This document shows, piece after piece, positions 46,521-57,000 of a stretch of 64,000 nt of DNA; the first letter of the stretch is position 1; the number at the start of each line of letters is the position of its first letter. The notes under the pieces are model-generated. The model did not search any database. It saw only the letters and a program-made list of their open reading frames with translations, and had not been told where the DNA came from. The stretch is from Sceloporus undulatus (Eukaryota > Chordata > Lepidosauria > Squamata > Phrynosomatidae). Both the position numbers and the translations under genes were made by a program. The DNA lies in NCBI RefSeq assembly GCF_019175285.1, contig NC_056527.1, positions 108,145,129-108,209,128 on the forward strand, given 5' to 3'.

Positions 46521-46946
46521 GGTCCAAAACACACTGCAGAAATTATCCAGTTAGAAACCACTTTAACTGCCCTGCCTAAGTGGTAGGAAATCATGGGAAC
46601 TGTAGTTTATTGTGGCACCAGAGCTCTCTGACGAAGGTCCAAAACACACTGCAGAAATAATCCAGTTTGAAACCGCTTTAACTGCCCTGGCTCAATGCTA
46701 GAGAATTCAGGGAAGTGTAGTTTTGCAAGACATTTAGCCTTCTCTGTCAGAGAGCTCTGGTGCCACAATAAACTAGAGTTCCCTAGCACTGAGCCAGGGC
46801 TGTTAAAACTATTATTTCTGCAGTGTGTTTTGAGTCAGAGAAGGCTAAATGTCTCACAGAACTACAGTTCCCAGAATTTCCTAGCATTGAGCCAGGGCAG
46901 TTAAAGTGGTCTCAAACTGGATGATTTCTGCAGTGTGTTTTGGACC
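46521..46946. mobile_element. MITE with a second copy of its own family inserted
   Basis: The outer element begins GGTCCAAAACACACTGCAG and ends in its complement. Its two halves (to about 46634 and from about 46836) are separated by another copy (about 46635-46835) with the same ends. Both carry the TTTAACTGCCCTGGCTCA-type core. Confidence 0.8.
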
Positions 46947-47284
46947 ATGGAGACTCAATTTTAAGCTGATACTGAAGCAAACAGAGTGGGGACCACACAG
47001 TACTGCTGGGTAAACCATCTCAGTTCCCAAACTCCTTTTATGCTACAATCCTATGCCTACTTCTTGGGGAGAAATAACCACATTACACTCAGGGCTTCCT
47101 TCTTAGCAGACTAGTGTAGGATTGTGTTGTTAATTGGTCTTGTTTTTAGCAGAGTAACAACAGCTTAATGATATATTGAAGTACTGCTTATCACATTAAT
47201 ATACTGACCTTTACCCAGGTTGCGTATAGAAATGTCTATTGTTCCTTAAACTAGTATATATACCGATGGCATACATACAATTTT

Positions 47285-47440
47285 CTCCAAAGCCTGGAAA
47301 ACTTGGTTGTTCAGACTATAGGTCACAGAAGTCCCCAGCCAATATCGTTTGGAAAAGTTACCTTTTAACTACATTTTCAAGAATCTGGAAGTTATAGTCC
47401 AAGAAAGTAATTTTTCCAAGCATTTGCTAAAATAATCTCC
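47285..47440. mobile_element. fold-back MITE
   Basis: AGCCTGGAAAACTTGGTTGTT and AGTAATTTTTCCAAGCATTTGC are inverted ends; the core has GTTATAGTCCAAGAAA. Confidence 0.55.
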
Positions 47441-47689
47441 AAGACTGTGTAAAAGCAATTCTAAAATATAAAGCTGAACATCATGGCTGAAATTAGCTTG
47501 AATCAAAAGTTTCTTCTACCAAGAATGACTTTGAAGATGGTTCAGAATGCACCATAACACCTAAAAACAATTCTATAGACAACACTGCCATATTCCCTAG
47601 TTCTGGGACCAGGGGGACTAACATAAAAACCATACACCTAGGTATGACTTGTCTCATCAAAGTGTTGCTCTCATACAGGAGTGGGAGTC

Positions 47690-48005
47690 ATGTGGCCTTT
47701 AAGACGATGGACTGCAATTCCCAGCATTCTTAATAATCTGCAGGACCACATGATTTCCATCCCTTCCCTAATGAAACGAAGAGTGCTTGGTTCAATTTTC
47801 CTTTCTAAAAGAGGTCTTTAAAAGTTCTGGATCTGAAACCCCTACCCCAAGGCATGACCCAATAGTTCTGTGGTTGAAATCATGTAACCCTCCAGTTGTT
47901 TTTGGACCATAGTTTCCATCAGCCATAGCCAGCCAATGGTGATGAACACTAGGGACTGCAGTTAGATAATGTCTGGAAGGGCACATAATGCCTCTCCCAG
48001 CTTTA
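47690..48005. mobile_element. two hAT-like MITE remnants
   Basis: 47690-47765 (CATGTGGCCTTTAAGACGAT, GCAGGACCACATGATTTCC) and 47877-48000 (ATCATGTAACCCTCCAGTTG, ATAATGTCTGGAAGGGCAC). Intergenic between CDIPT and the next gene. Confidence 0.5.
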
Positions 48006-48249
48006 GTTCTGGTGCAGTTACTTTGCTGCCTTTTGATGTTACTAAAAGGGTTGCCACCTAAACTGTAATCTGGAGGCATAAACCTGTGGCATGACAGTTG
48101 TTTGTTGCCTTCCATGTTCCAGCAATCCCAGTCAGTGTGGCCAGAAGGAATGATGAGAGTGGTACTGCAACAATATTTACAATATTATAACCACCTAATC
48201 TGATTAGAAGTCATTTGAGCCTTATATGTAAAAGAGCAATGGCCAAACT

Positions 48250-48563
48250 GGTTTGTTTGTTGCATTTATATTTTATTTTAATTTTTTAAACAGGGAAGAA
48301 GTGACAACTGCAGAGGCTTCAATGGTTCTTCCACCCCTTCATGTATTGGCCCTGAAATTTATCCAGGATGCCTATTTTTGCAATTAACCCAGTAAGCTTT
48401 GCAACACTTTCCCTCTCCCTCCCTTACCCATGGTGGATGTTTTGGGGGTATGAGATGCATTGGACTTTCCCCCATGAGATTATGGAAGGAAAGTGGAGGG
48501 GGGATTTGAGCTGTGTGTTCATTATTCCCTTTCTCTTTCAGTATAGTGGATCTGGGGCCAGGT
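48250..48563 (-). other. 3' UTR of the unrecognised gene
   Basis: After TAA at 48566-48564 on the minus strand, an AATAAA lies at 48277-48272, giving a compact UTR of roughly 300 bases. Confidence 0.55.
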
Positions 48564-51500
48564 TTATCCAGTGTCCTTAGCTGAGATCTCTGACTGATCA
48601 GTGTCGCTGTCCGAATTTTCCTGCTGGTGATGATCCACGCGCCGAGTCACTTTGCTCAAGAACTTCCCTGATCCACCCTGCTGAGAGGGGCAGCAAATCA
48701 GGGGATGTAGTATAGAGAGGGGAGGAAATTGAAAAGAAATACACAATTCTAAGTGCCCCCCTCCAATACACTGACTCTTTTTCTGCTTGGCACAGCATGC
48801 TGTTGAGAATGTGAGGGAATTTCACCACAAGGTCTGCCAGAAACAGTAGTAAATTTGAAGTGGAGAACCTCACTGGGACAGTTTCTGTAGTAGCATCCCT
48901 ATGGCGTGTCTAAAACTGCATGCAGCTGTGTTGATGTAAAACTGTTTCTCAGTTTTCATCTCTATCAGGAATAGGGTTGTCAGATTTTAGGTCCTGGCCC
49001 AGAGACTCCAGGTTTCAAGAGCTATTTCCAGACAGGACAGGAGACAAGGGTACAAATTCTTCAGTTTTGGTGGAGTCTGTTTAAGGCAAAGGAAGTGCTG
49101 GATGCAAATCTCCAGCTCAGATAGTTGCACAGCAGCATGCTACAGCTTGCAAGAATTAATTGGCTTCTTAGAGAGACTTGAAAAGACACTTGGGATGTCT
49201 TTGTATTTACTTAGGCCTGTTACAGACTGCCAAAATAAAGCTGCTTCGGGTCTCTTTGGAGGTATGCTGTTTAAATGACGCATGCATCCAGAAGCTGCAC
49301 CAAAGCTGCACTCTAGTCCTTAGGACTGGAGCGTGGCTTTGGTGCGACTTTCGGACTCTTAGGACCCATGTATCATTTAAACAGCATAACTTCAAAGAGA
49401 CCCGAAACAGCTTTATTTTGGCAGTCTGTAACAGGCCTTAGCTTCCTTCTTCCTTCCCAGTTAGTAGTAGCAAGGCTCGTCCTTCACCCTGTTCTTCTGG
49501 CTAGAAGTGAGTAGGCTAGATCAAATGTCCTTATCCCACCTCTCTAAACAGGTGAGTGACTATAGTTGGTACTTAATGCATAAGGCTGTCTCTAGGTCTC
49601 AGGTTTTGGCTCTGAAAAATCCAGGGATGACATGATGCTAAATTGGCAATCCTAACCAGCAATAGGTCTTGCTAAACCACCTTTGGGCTAAAACAGGGAT
49701 AGATGTTGTGCATGGGTTAGGACTGCCATTAAGCTAAGAGGAAACAAGACCCCAAGGGGGTGGGAGGTGACATCATTATCCCTGCTCACCAGAAAGTCCC
49801 AGACTTTCAACCCTGCAAACCCATTCTCCACTAGATTACTGTAGTGTCATGTTTCACTACATTACTGTAGTGTATATTACTGGTCAGAAATATGGTGTTA
49901 GGGTTGCCACCCCTCCTGAAAAATTATTTTTTGAAATACAGCATACGCATGAACTGGCTGGGGATTCTGGGAGTTGCAACCCAAAAATATTTCCAAGCTC
50001 TCAATGGGGCTTAGAAAATGGCCATTGCTCTTTTACATGTGTTAAACAAGGTTAACTGTATTCAAATTTAATATTGTTCATACTTTCCCCTCCCAGTACG
50101 TGTACATGCACACACCCTTCCTGAAACAGTTAAGCATTGGAAAGCCCCAGCCTTGGAGACCTTTCACACTATACAGTTATAGAATACAATCCCACTTTAA
50201 CTGCCGTGGCTGCATCCTATGGAATTCTCAGGTTTGTAATTTGGTGAAGCACTAAAGTTTTCAGGCTGAAAATTGCAAAAGCCCTGCCCTAAACTGCGAA
50301 TCCAAGGATTCCATAAGTTGCTGCCATGACAGTTAAAGTGGAATCATGCTGCTATAGTTGTGTTGAGTCAAAGAGTCCCAGGCACAATAAAACCAATGGC
50401 TGAGGTGGCAACCCTAAATACTATGAAACCTTGAAAACAAATGAGAACAGCCTTCCCCAACTTTCAGGTCTCTAGATGAAGGAGTTGACAACTCCCTTTA
50501 CCCCAAGCCAACTTCTATTTGCTGGCTGAGAATAATGGGACTTGTATTCCAGAACATCTGGAGGGCTGCAGGTTGGTGAGGAGTGATGTAGAGTATGGGT
50601 GTTCATTATCCTGCTGAATGAAAAGTTGTCCCTGGAAGAGAAACTGTGGAACAGTGCTTCTCAGTCTTTGGCCCTCCAGGTCAATCAACTTGGCCAAGTG
50701 TCAAGGATTCTGGAATTCCAGAACATCTGATGGGTCAACATTTTAGAACCACTGCCTTCACAGGGACTTCCCTCCTTTAAGCAGTGGAGATCTTTAATTA
50801 GAGGTAGATATCTTTCAAGGGTGCTTTAACTGTGTATTGCTACATGATGGAAGTTTGACTGGATGGTCCTTGCAGTCCTTTACAGCTCTGTGATTCTATT
50901 TCCATGCTGGGGATGGCAGTATAAATTAAGTTGGGCCAGTTATGAATCTTATTCCTGCTTTCCCTACCATTTCTTCTCCTTACACTTTCCCATGGTGCTT
51001 TATGCCTTGTGGCCCAGTACCTGAATGGTGCTGAGTTCCTGCTCGGACACTAGCGGGGAAAGTCCATCTACGCCAGCAGAGGGGGACCGCCGGGGTGAGC
51101 GGCGGCGCTGGGTCACATAAGCGCCCCCCATCTGATCCTCCAGAAGCACTGTCTCCACCTGATAGAAAAAGAAAGGAAAGGGGTAGAAATTTGTACATGT
51201 CAATGGGAAGCCATTTTAGGGTTGCAGGGAGAGGATAGTGAGGTTCTTGTGCCATCTTAAAACAGGGATGGGGAATCAATGGCCCTGCAGATATTGCAGT
51301 ACTACAGTTCTCATCATACTTGAGCACTGGTTAGGGCTGATGGGAATTGAAACACAAAATATTGGAAAGGCCCTGTCTTATAACACATTTACAGTGGGCC
51401 TTTGGTACCCGCTGGGGTTTGGTTCCAGGACTAGTGGATACCAAAATCCGTGGATGCTCAAGTCCAATTATATGCAGTGGGATAGTAAAATGGTGACCTT

Positions 51501-54500
51501 CATATAAAATGGCAAAATCAAGGTTTGTTTATTGGGAATTATATTATTTTGGAATATTTTCAAGCCATAAGTGCTTGAATCTGTAGATAAAGAATCCGTG
51601 GATAAGGAGGGCCAGCCGTTTATGATGTCAGCTTCTGTGGACTAAAATTAATCTCACCAGATGCAAGAAGTGTTATTCTCAGTGTAAACAGTGGGATCAA
51701 AAAGCCACAACATGCAAGAAGGACAGTCTTGTCATTTTATCACTGTCTGACTGCCTACTGAAGATACAGTCTCCTTTTTCCTTGGAGAAACAGTCCACAA
51801 GAAGCTTCAGCTACAATAAATAATTGAATCTTTAAATGTTCCACAATATTTTTTGTTACAGAGGGTGCCACTGAACATGTACATCTTTTTCACAGTGGAG
51901 TATCCAGAGGCAGTGATCTCTCCAATGTCAGTTGCTTTGGAAAGAGGGAAAAGAGGGCTTCCAGGACAGAACTCTGACACCATTAATGTCTGGGAATCAA
52001 ACCTGCTTGTGCCGTGAAGGATTTCTCCCCCTAATCTGCAGAGACTGACCAGCCTCCTCTTCTATCCCATCTTCTTCCTGATGTGAATTATAAGGGAAAG
52101 GATGGAATTAATAGTGCCACAACTAGAGCTATAAAGTTATCTTTTGTACTACAATTCCCAGAATCCCCCAGCCATTATGGCCCATGGCTGGGAGGTTTTA
52201 TAGTGATAGTTTTAAAAAAAAACATTTCCAAATTATGGATTGTACTGCCTCTGTGTCATACTTCCTGCTACAGTACTTCTTGATTCCCTTTCTGATTGAA
52301 TACCATTCCCTTATTCTGTCCAGCCAGTCAGGCCCAATCTCAGCCTCTGGTACCATGGCCTTAGTCCTCCAGCAGGAGCCACTGCTGTTAGGTACCTTCC
52401 TCTCCTCACCCTGGGCCCTTTTCAATGGTTTTGTCATCTCAGGGACCTGGAAGCTGGCACTTTAAATTTTCCATAGTGACAGTGTCCCAGTGTAACACCA
52501 TTTCATGGTGACATGGGAATTGCAATGTTGGCTTTTTGTCCTATCCATCAATCACCTAGATTTAAGGTGTCCGTGGCAAAATGCCACATGGTGGGCATCC
52601 CAGTGATGTTGGCAGGTGGCATCAGAAGGGGCATTTTTACATGGACACCTCAAATCTAGGGTCAGCCATCCCAACCATTCTGGTCCAGTTTTCTGAAAGG
52701 GCAATTCAAGACTCGCCAGGGAGGCCTGCTCTAGAAGAGATAAATGCTCCTCATTGCTCCTTACCATATTGATTTAGCTAAGAGCCATAATACAGGAATA
52801 TTTTTCTCTGCTGGGCTATTAGTCCCCGGCCCACCCAAGACCAGCTCAAAACATTTACTGAATGAGTTGGAGCGCCATATTGTAATCCAACTCAAGGTGC
52901 ATAATGCTCAAAATCAATTTTTTATCTTGTTGCATAAGGCAGAAGGTCCTACAGACACCTCTTGTCAGCCCTGGGAATAAATCCACAACATCTAAGTAAG
53001 TAACAATTTGCTGCCCTTTTATGACACCCAATATGTGATGCCTGAGGCAGACACCTTGGTCTTCCTGATGGTAGGTGTCCCTACATACAAATACCACTCT
53101 CAGTCCATATGAGGGAGAGTTGAAATGAAAAGCAAATGAGGTTCAAATAAAACATTTCTCGGAGTGGGGGGAAATCATTCTCATGGGACAACTTGTATAA
53201 TGTTTGGGGCTGCTGCTTTTCCAGTTGCAGTTACACCTGGAACTTGATTTGAACTAGGTATAAACTGAACTAGGCACATGGCAGAATGCATCTTATAAGC
53301 ACATGCAAAGTGCCTTTCCTTAAGCACCTAGTGACTAGTACATTGGAGCATGTACATAGTATCTTTCATTGTTGGGTGCCTTCAAGTCATTTTGGACTTA
53401 CGGCAACCCTAAGGTGAAACTACCAGGGGTTTTCTTGGCAAGATTTGTTCAGAGGGGATTTGCATTTGCCTTCCTCTGAGGCCGAGAGAATGTGACTTGC
53501 TTACGGTCACCTAGTAGGTTTCCATGGCTGAGTGGGAATTCGAACTCTGGTCTCCCAGTGTCTTAATCCAATGCTCAAGTCACTACACTAGGTTGGTTTT
53601 TCTGTCCTCAGAGTCCTAATGGTGTGAAACTTGTGGGTCTCCAGAAATTGTTGGACTCTGACACCTAACATCCTTCACCATTGCCTATGCTGGCTAAGAC
53701 TGATGGGAGTTGAGAGTTCAAAGACATCTGAAGAGCTACATATTCTTCATTCCTGGTATTATGATAACCAGTCTTTGTGTGCCTGTCATTAGAGGCCAAA
53801 GCATACAGGTCCACAGCTTGCACTTCTAGGGAAGTTCAAAGTCCACAGGGATGTTTTTAACTCACTGTTTCTTGGCCACAACAGGATCTAAACACCTGGA
53901 GATCATTAATTCCACTTTGAAGGCCATCTTCTGGACTGGAGGGGGGGAAAACATGCAAGACAAGAAATTGAGTGAATATATTTGTCTTATATATCCCTCC
54001 CATTTTCTTAACTAGTTCCTCTCAACAAGTCACTCACGAACAGCTGCATTCAGAATCTGGACTGGGTTCCCGCTGGACTGAAAATCCTGGCTTGCACTTG
54101 AGGACGGGGTGCAGGAGGGCTGCAGCATAAGCGAAAGTAGAAGAGGGGACAATGTTTAGAGGATTTGAGTGAAGCCAAGATCTCAGCTGATAGGGGCACT
54201 CATGAGCATGGGAGGGCTGTTTTTGTGTTTACCAGTTAATCCAAAAACAAAGGTGAATTGCCTCATCGGGAAGCTTCCAGGGGATGCAATTAATTTTTTA
54301 AAAAATAGGTTGCAGCATTCCCTGCACATATTAGCATCAGATACTAGCTGTTCTTCAAACCCACAAGGGAACTCTTGGTTTTGGAGCTGGAGCCCCAGAA
54401 CTGTTTTTAAGGTGCAGGTGGGGCTCAATATTGATAGTCAGGTCAATACTAATTTTTTGTGGGTTTTTTTGGACTATGTGGCCATGTTCTAGAAGAGTTT

Positions 54501-55732
54501 ATTCCTGATGTTTCGCCAGCCACAGACGCTGACAAAACATCAGAAATAAACTCTTCTAGAACATGGCCACATAGCCCAAAAACACCCCCCCCAAAAAAAA
54601 AACCTATGGATGCCGGCCATGAAAGCCTTCGACTTCACAGTACTAATTTTGCCTACTTGCAGGTACTTGCAAGGGGAGAACAATTTACTTTCCTCATTCA
54701 TTATCATTCAGACATCCTTAAACGTGAAGACTCTTACAAGCACAAAAAGTGGTTACAGGCATAGGAGTGCTTGTAAAAGTGCCTTCCAATGTGTTCATTT
54801 TAGCATACGCCCAACTAAAAGCACTTAGGAGAGATCATAGGCAGCTTCGATTGTTCCTGAGACGGTTTAGCAACAATCAGAGTCTTAAGTATTTTTTACA
54901 GCTTTATCATAGCTTGCACTCTGATAATTCCAGAGAAAGATGGACTTCATATGAGTCTTTGTGGACCAATTTTGCCAGGTTATTTCAGTAGGAACTCAAT
55001 CCCCATAGACTAAGATTTTTGGGGAGATTTATGTGTCCTATGTCCACCTGTTCCTGTTGCCATAAATTGGAAATGATGATACACAACAATAAACGAAGGT
55101 TGGATGGGTATCTCTCGGGGGTGCTATATGTATTCCTACATGGAAGGGTGTAGAATTAGGTGACCCTTGTGCTCCCTTCCAAATCTAAGATTCTGTGTGA
55201 CTATTCTATGATTCAATGACCAGTACACAAGGTGGGGAGGGAGCTGGTTAGCAACAGGGATGCCAGTCACTTACTATTTTCTGTACGTCGGATGGTTGCA
55301 CAGAATTCAGAATATGGCATGGGAGGCTGTGACAAGACTTGGAAGAGCCCCTGGTAGTCGGGGGGACTCAAGAAGCCCAAAAGCTGCTCAGCCAACCCTC
55401 GGGCTGCGATGTAGCTCAGCCGAGCCTGGCCCAAAGCTTGCTCCGCATGGAAACAGGTCAGCTGAAGAGAAGGCATGGGACTAGGTTATGGTGAGACACC
55501 CATTTTTATTATTTATTTACCTGCCATCTCAATATTTAGTTAATTAATTGATTGGCATCCCCAATATGGGATCAAAAGCAGCTTATCAACAACCACAAGT
55601 TTATTGATTAGTCGACTGACCATATCAACAGCTTATAAAGGTTAAAACAAAATGTAGCTTAAACGCTATAGTGTAGAAAAGTTTTACAACCATTAAAAAC
55701 AAATTAAAACAGGAAAAAAACACATTTAAAAC

Positions 55733-55774
<42 letters not shown>

Positions 55775-56989
55775 TCAAGCCACAGCTTAATTAAAAGACT
55801 CTTCTAGCACATGTTAACAGCTGAAGGCCTGGGTAAATAAAAAAGTCTTTACCTGCCAGCAGAAAGAGAGCAGAGAGGGAAATTCAAACCCAGGAGCAGC
55901 CACAAAAAAGGCTCTTTCCTTACCAGATGAGCCGGTGAGGATGGTAGGACTGAGGTCCAATCCACACTGCAGAAATAATCCAGTTTGACACGACTTTAAC
56001 TGTCCTGGCTCGGTGCTATGGAATCCTGGGAATTGTAGTTTATTGTGGCACCAGAGCTTTCTGGCAGAGGAAGTTAAATGTCTCATAAAACTACAGTTCT
56101 CAGAATTCCCCAGCATTGAGCCAGGGCAGTTAAAGCAGTGTCAAGCTGGATTCTTTCTGCAGTGTAGACTGAGAGAGCACCCTCTCCTAAAAATCACAAG
56201 GCTTGGGCAGGTTCATATGGGAAGAATGGGCTAGCTGGGACCAAAGCCTTATAGAGCTTTTATAAAGGCCATAACCAGTGCTTTGCATTGAGTCCAGAAA
56301 TGGACTAGTCGTCTGTGAAGCTGATTCAACAAACACATTGAGCTTTGCATTATTTTCCAAAGAATTTGCAAATATACAACATTCCTATATAAATCTGCCA
56401 TAAAATGTCTCCTGTCTTTATCTCCTTGGACCCTAGATGTCACTGGACTCCTATCAGCCCTGTCCATTAGCTATTCTGGCTAGGTCTGCTGGGAATTGGA
56501 GTCCAACAACATTTGTAGTCCTTTCCCCACCCCCTGTCCTCCTAACATCTTAGCAGGAATTCATTACTACTAATAGTAGCAGCACTTTTGTTGAGTGCTA
56601 GTACTAATGTAAGTACTTTATTACTAACAGCAACAAAATAATAATAAATATAGGTTGTATTGGCAGAATTTACATGTTCAAACATTTAAGGGTATTAGCT
56701 GGTGGGGGATATGAGTCTACATACAAATACTTTTGGGTTTCAACCTTTCTTCCCCTTTGTTTTCTGCAGCAGCAGCATTCATCACTACAGTCAGGCCTTA
56801 CATCAGTTGCAGGGTTACCTGTGCGGTCTTTTGGGCCTCAGCTGAAACCTGGACCATTTTGGCAGTGTTCGCAACTGTGTTCACTAAGAGCTCAGCCATA
56901 GCTTCTGATATCCTGGGTACAAAGCCGTCTGGAGCTGCCTTGTCAGCCTGAGAAGTGCTTCCCGTGGGAGATTCAGGGATCTCTTCCAT
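48564..56989 (-). CDS. unrecognised six-exon gene, 253-residue protein
   Basis: Coding exons: 56989-56819 (within an exon starting 56996), 55461-55275, 54119-54038, 53935-53866, 51158-51021 and 48677-48564. All use AG/GT sites (GTAACC, GTAAGT, GTGAGT, GTGAGT and GTACTG donors) and the phases join without a break: 171+187+82+70+138+114 = 762 bases. ATG has a good context (CCAAAATGG). The N-terminal part is helical and hydrophobic (ISEAMAELLVNTVANTAKMV, HAEQALGQARLSYIAARGLA). A probable globular turn follows (FLSPPDYQGLFQVLSQPPMP). Then come a cysteine-rich stretch (SECSCS, RSCCGQ), an Arg/Ser-rich stretch (TQRRRSPRRSPSAGVDG) and an acidic serine tail (ENSDSDTDQSEISAK). No signal peptide or membrane helix. 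I do not recognise the family; a nuclear or ciliary role would be guesswork. The model is well supported by splice phase; exact exon choice could still vary. Confidence 0.8.
48972..49654. mobile_element. hAT-like element in the last intron of the unrecognised gene
   Basis: Ends TAGGGTTGTCAGATTTTAGG and, inverted, TAGGATTGCCAATTTAGC resemble the 45374-46095 element. Flanks ATCAGGAA and ACCAGCAA agree at 6 of 8 bases, an eroded duplication. A Harbinger-like MITE sits inside. Confidence 0.6.
49214..49437. mobile_element. Harbinger-like palindromic MITE
   Basis: GGCCTGTTACAGACTGCC and its exact complement form the ends. The arms extend about 65 bases (AATAAAGCTGCTTCGGGTC). TTA flanks both sides (49211-49213 and 49438-49440), the duplication typical of PIF/Harbinger. 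Confidence 0.88.
49899..50416. mobile_element. hAT-like element holding a palindromic MITE
   Basis: TAGGGTTGCCACCCCTCCTG at the left and GAGGTGGCAACCCTA at the right pair well. No target duplication was found. The segment 50170-50360 is a MITE (CCACTTTAACTGCCGTGGC ... CATGACAGTTAAAGTGG). Confidence 0.55.
50440..50585. mobile_element. hAT-like MITE remnant
   Basis: CAGCCTTCCCCAACTTTCAGG and ACATCTGGAGGGCTGCAGGTTGG are the inverted ends. Confidence 0.6.
50654..50753. mobile_element. short hAT-like MITE
   Basis: CAGTGCTTCTCAGTCTTTGG and, at the right, TTTTAGAACCACTG are inverted ends; about 100 bases in all. Confidence 0.6.
50780..50905 (+). mobile_element. CR1 3' tail
   Basis: TGTATTGCTACATGATGGAAG, GACTGGATGGTCCTTGCAGT and CTGTGATTCTATT are the last bases of a CR1 LINE. 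Confidence 0.7.
51255..51372. mobile_element. hAT-like MITE
   Basis: AAAACAGGGATGGGGAATCAA and GGCCCTGCAGATATTGCAG to AACACAAAATATTGGAAAGG, with GAGCACTGGTTAGGGCTGAT in the middle. Confidence 0.6.
51392..51619 (-). mobile_element. Tigger-like MITE
   Basis: Starts CAGTGGGCCTTTGGTACCC after TA. It contains GTGGATGCTCAAGTCCAATT and TGGCAAAATCAAGGTTTG, and ends GGATAAGGAGGGCCAGCCG. Confidence 0.85.
52124..52235. mobile_element. fold-back MITE
   Basis: GTACTACAATTCCCAGAATCCCCCAGCC and ATGGCTGGGAGG, with AAAACATTTCCAAATT at the right. Confidence 0.5.
52555..52662. repeat. 31-bp inverted repeat
   Basis: CCTAGATTTAAGGTGTCC opens an arm that returns inverted at 52632-52662 with about 4 mismatches in 31. 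The loop carries GGTGGGCATCCCAGTG. Intron 4 of the unrecognised gene. Confidence 0.65.
53366..53600 (-). mobile_element. tRNA-derived SINE
   Basis: TTGTTGGGTGCCTTCAAGTC, AGAGAATGTGACTTGCTTAC and GGGAATTCGAACTCTGGTCT (B box complement). It sits just before exon 4 of the unrecognised gene in transcript order reversed. Confidence 0.88.
53630..53745. mobile_element. hAT-like MITE
   Basis: ACTTGTGGGTCTCCAGAAATTG and AAAGACATCTGAAGAGCTACA are the ends. Confidence 0.55.
54448..54650. mobile_element. Penelope-like terminal repeats, inverted pair
   Basis: The reversed unit (TTTTGTGGGTTTTTTTGGAC, ATGTTCTAGAAGAGTTTATT, GATGTTTCGCCAGCC) is followed by a forward unit (AAACTCTTCTAGAACATGGC, GGATGCCGGCCATGAAAGCC). 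The arms share about 45 bases and meet at about 54530. Confidence 0.65.
55047..55220 (+). mobile_element. SINE 3' scrap and CR1 tail
   Basis: TGTTGCCATAAATTGGAAATG and ACACAACAATAAA end a SINE; GGTTGGATGGGTATCTCTCG to ATTCTATGATTC is a CR1 tail. Confidence 0.65.
55500..55775 (-). mobile_element. LINE end, reversed, with (AAT)n
   Basis: TATTTATTTACCTGCCATCT and CCCCAATATGGGATCAAAAGC form a reversed LINE terminus; (AAT)n spans 55735-55773. Confidence 0.6.
55958..56172. mobile_element. palindromic MITE in intron 1 of the unrecognised gene
   Basis: CCACACTGCAGAAATAATCCAG at the left and TTTCTGCAGTGTAGACTGA at the right, with the GGAATTGTAGTTTATTGTGG core. Nearly full length. Confidence 0.8.
56440..56530. 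mobile_element. hAT-like MITE, half
   Basis: GTCTGCTGGGAATTGGAGTCC followed by AACAACATTTGTAGTCC. Confidence 0.45.
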
Positions 56990-57000
56990 TTTGGACCTAA

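Noticed and set aside
52198-52437. Minus-strand frame in intron 4 of the unrecognised gene as an extra exon
   Set aside because: The exons on either side already join in phase, and this frame overlaps a MITE and lacks matching splice sites at both ends.
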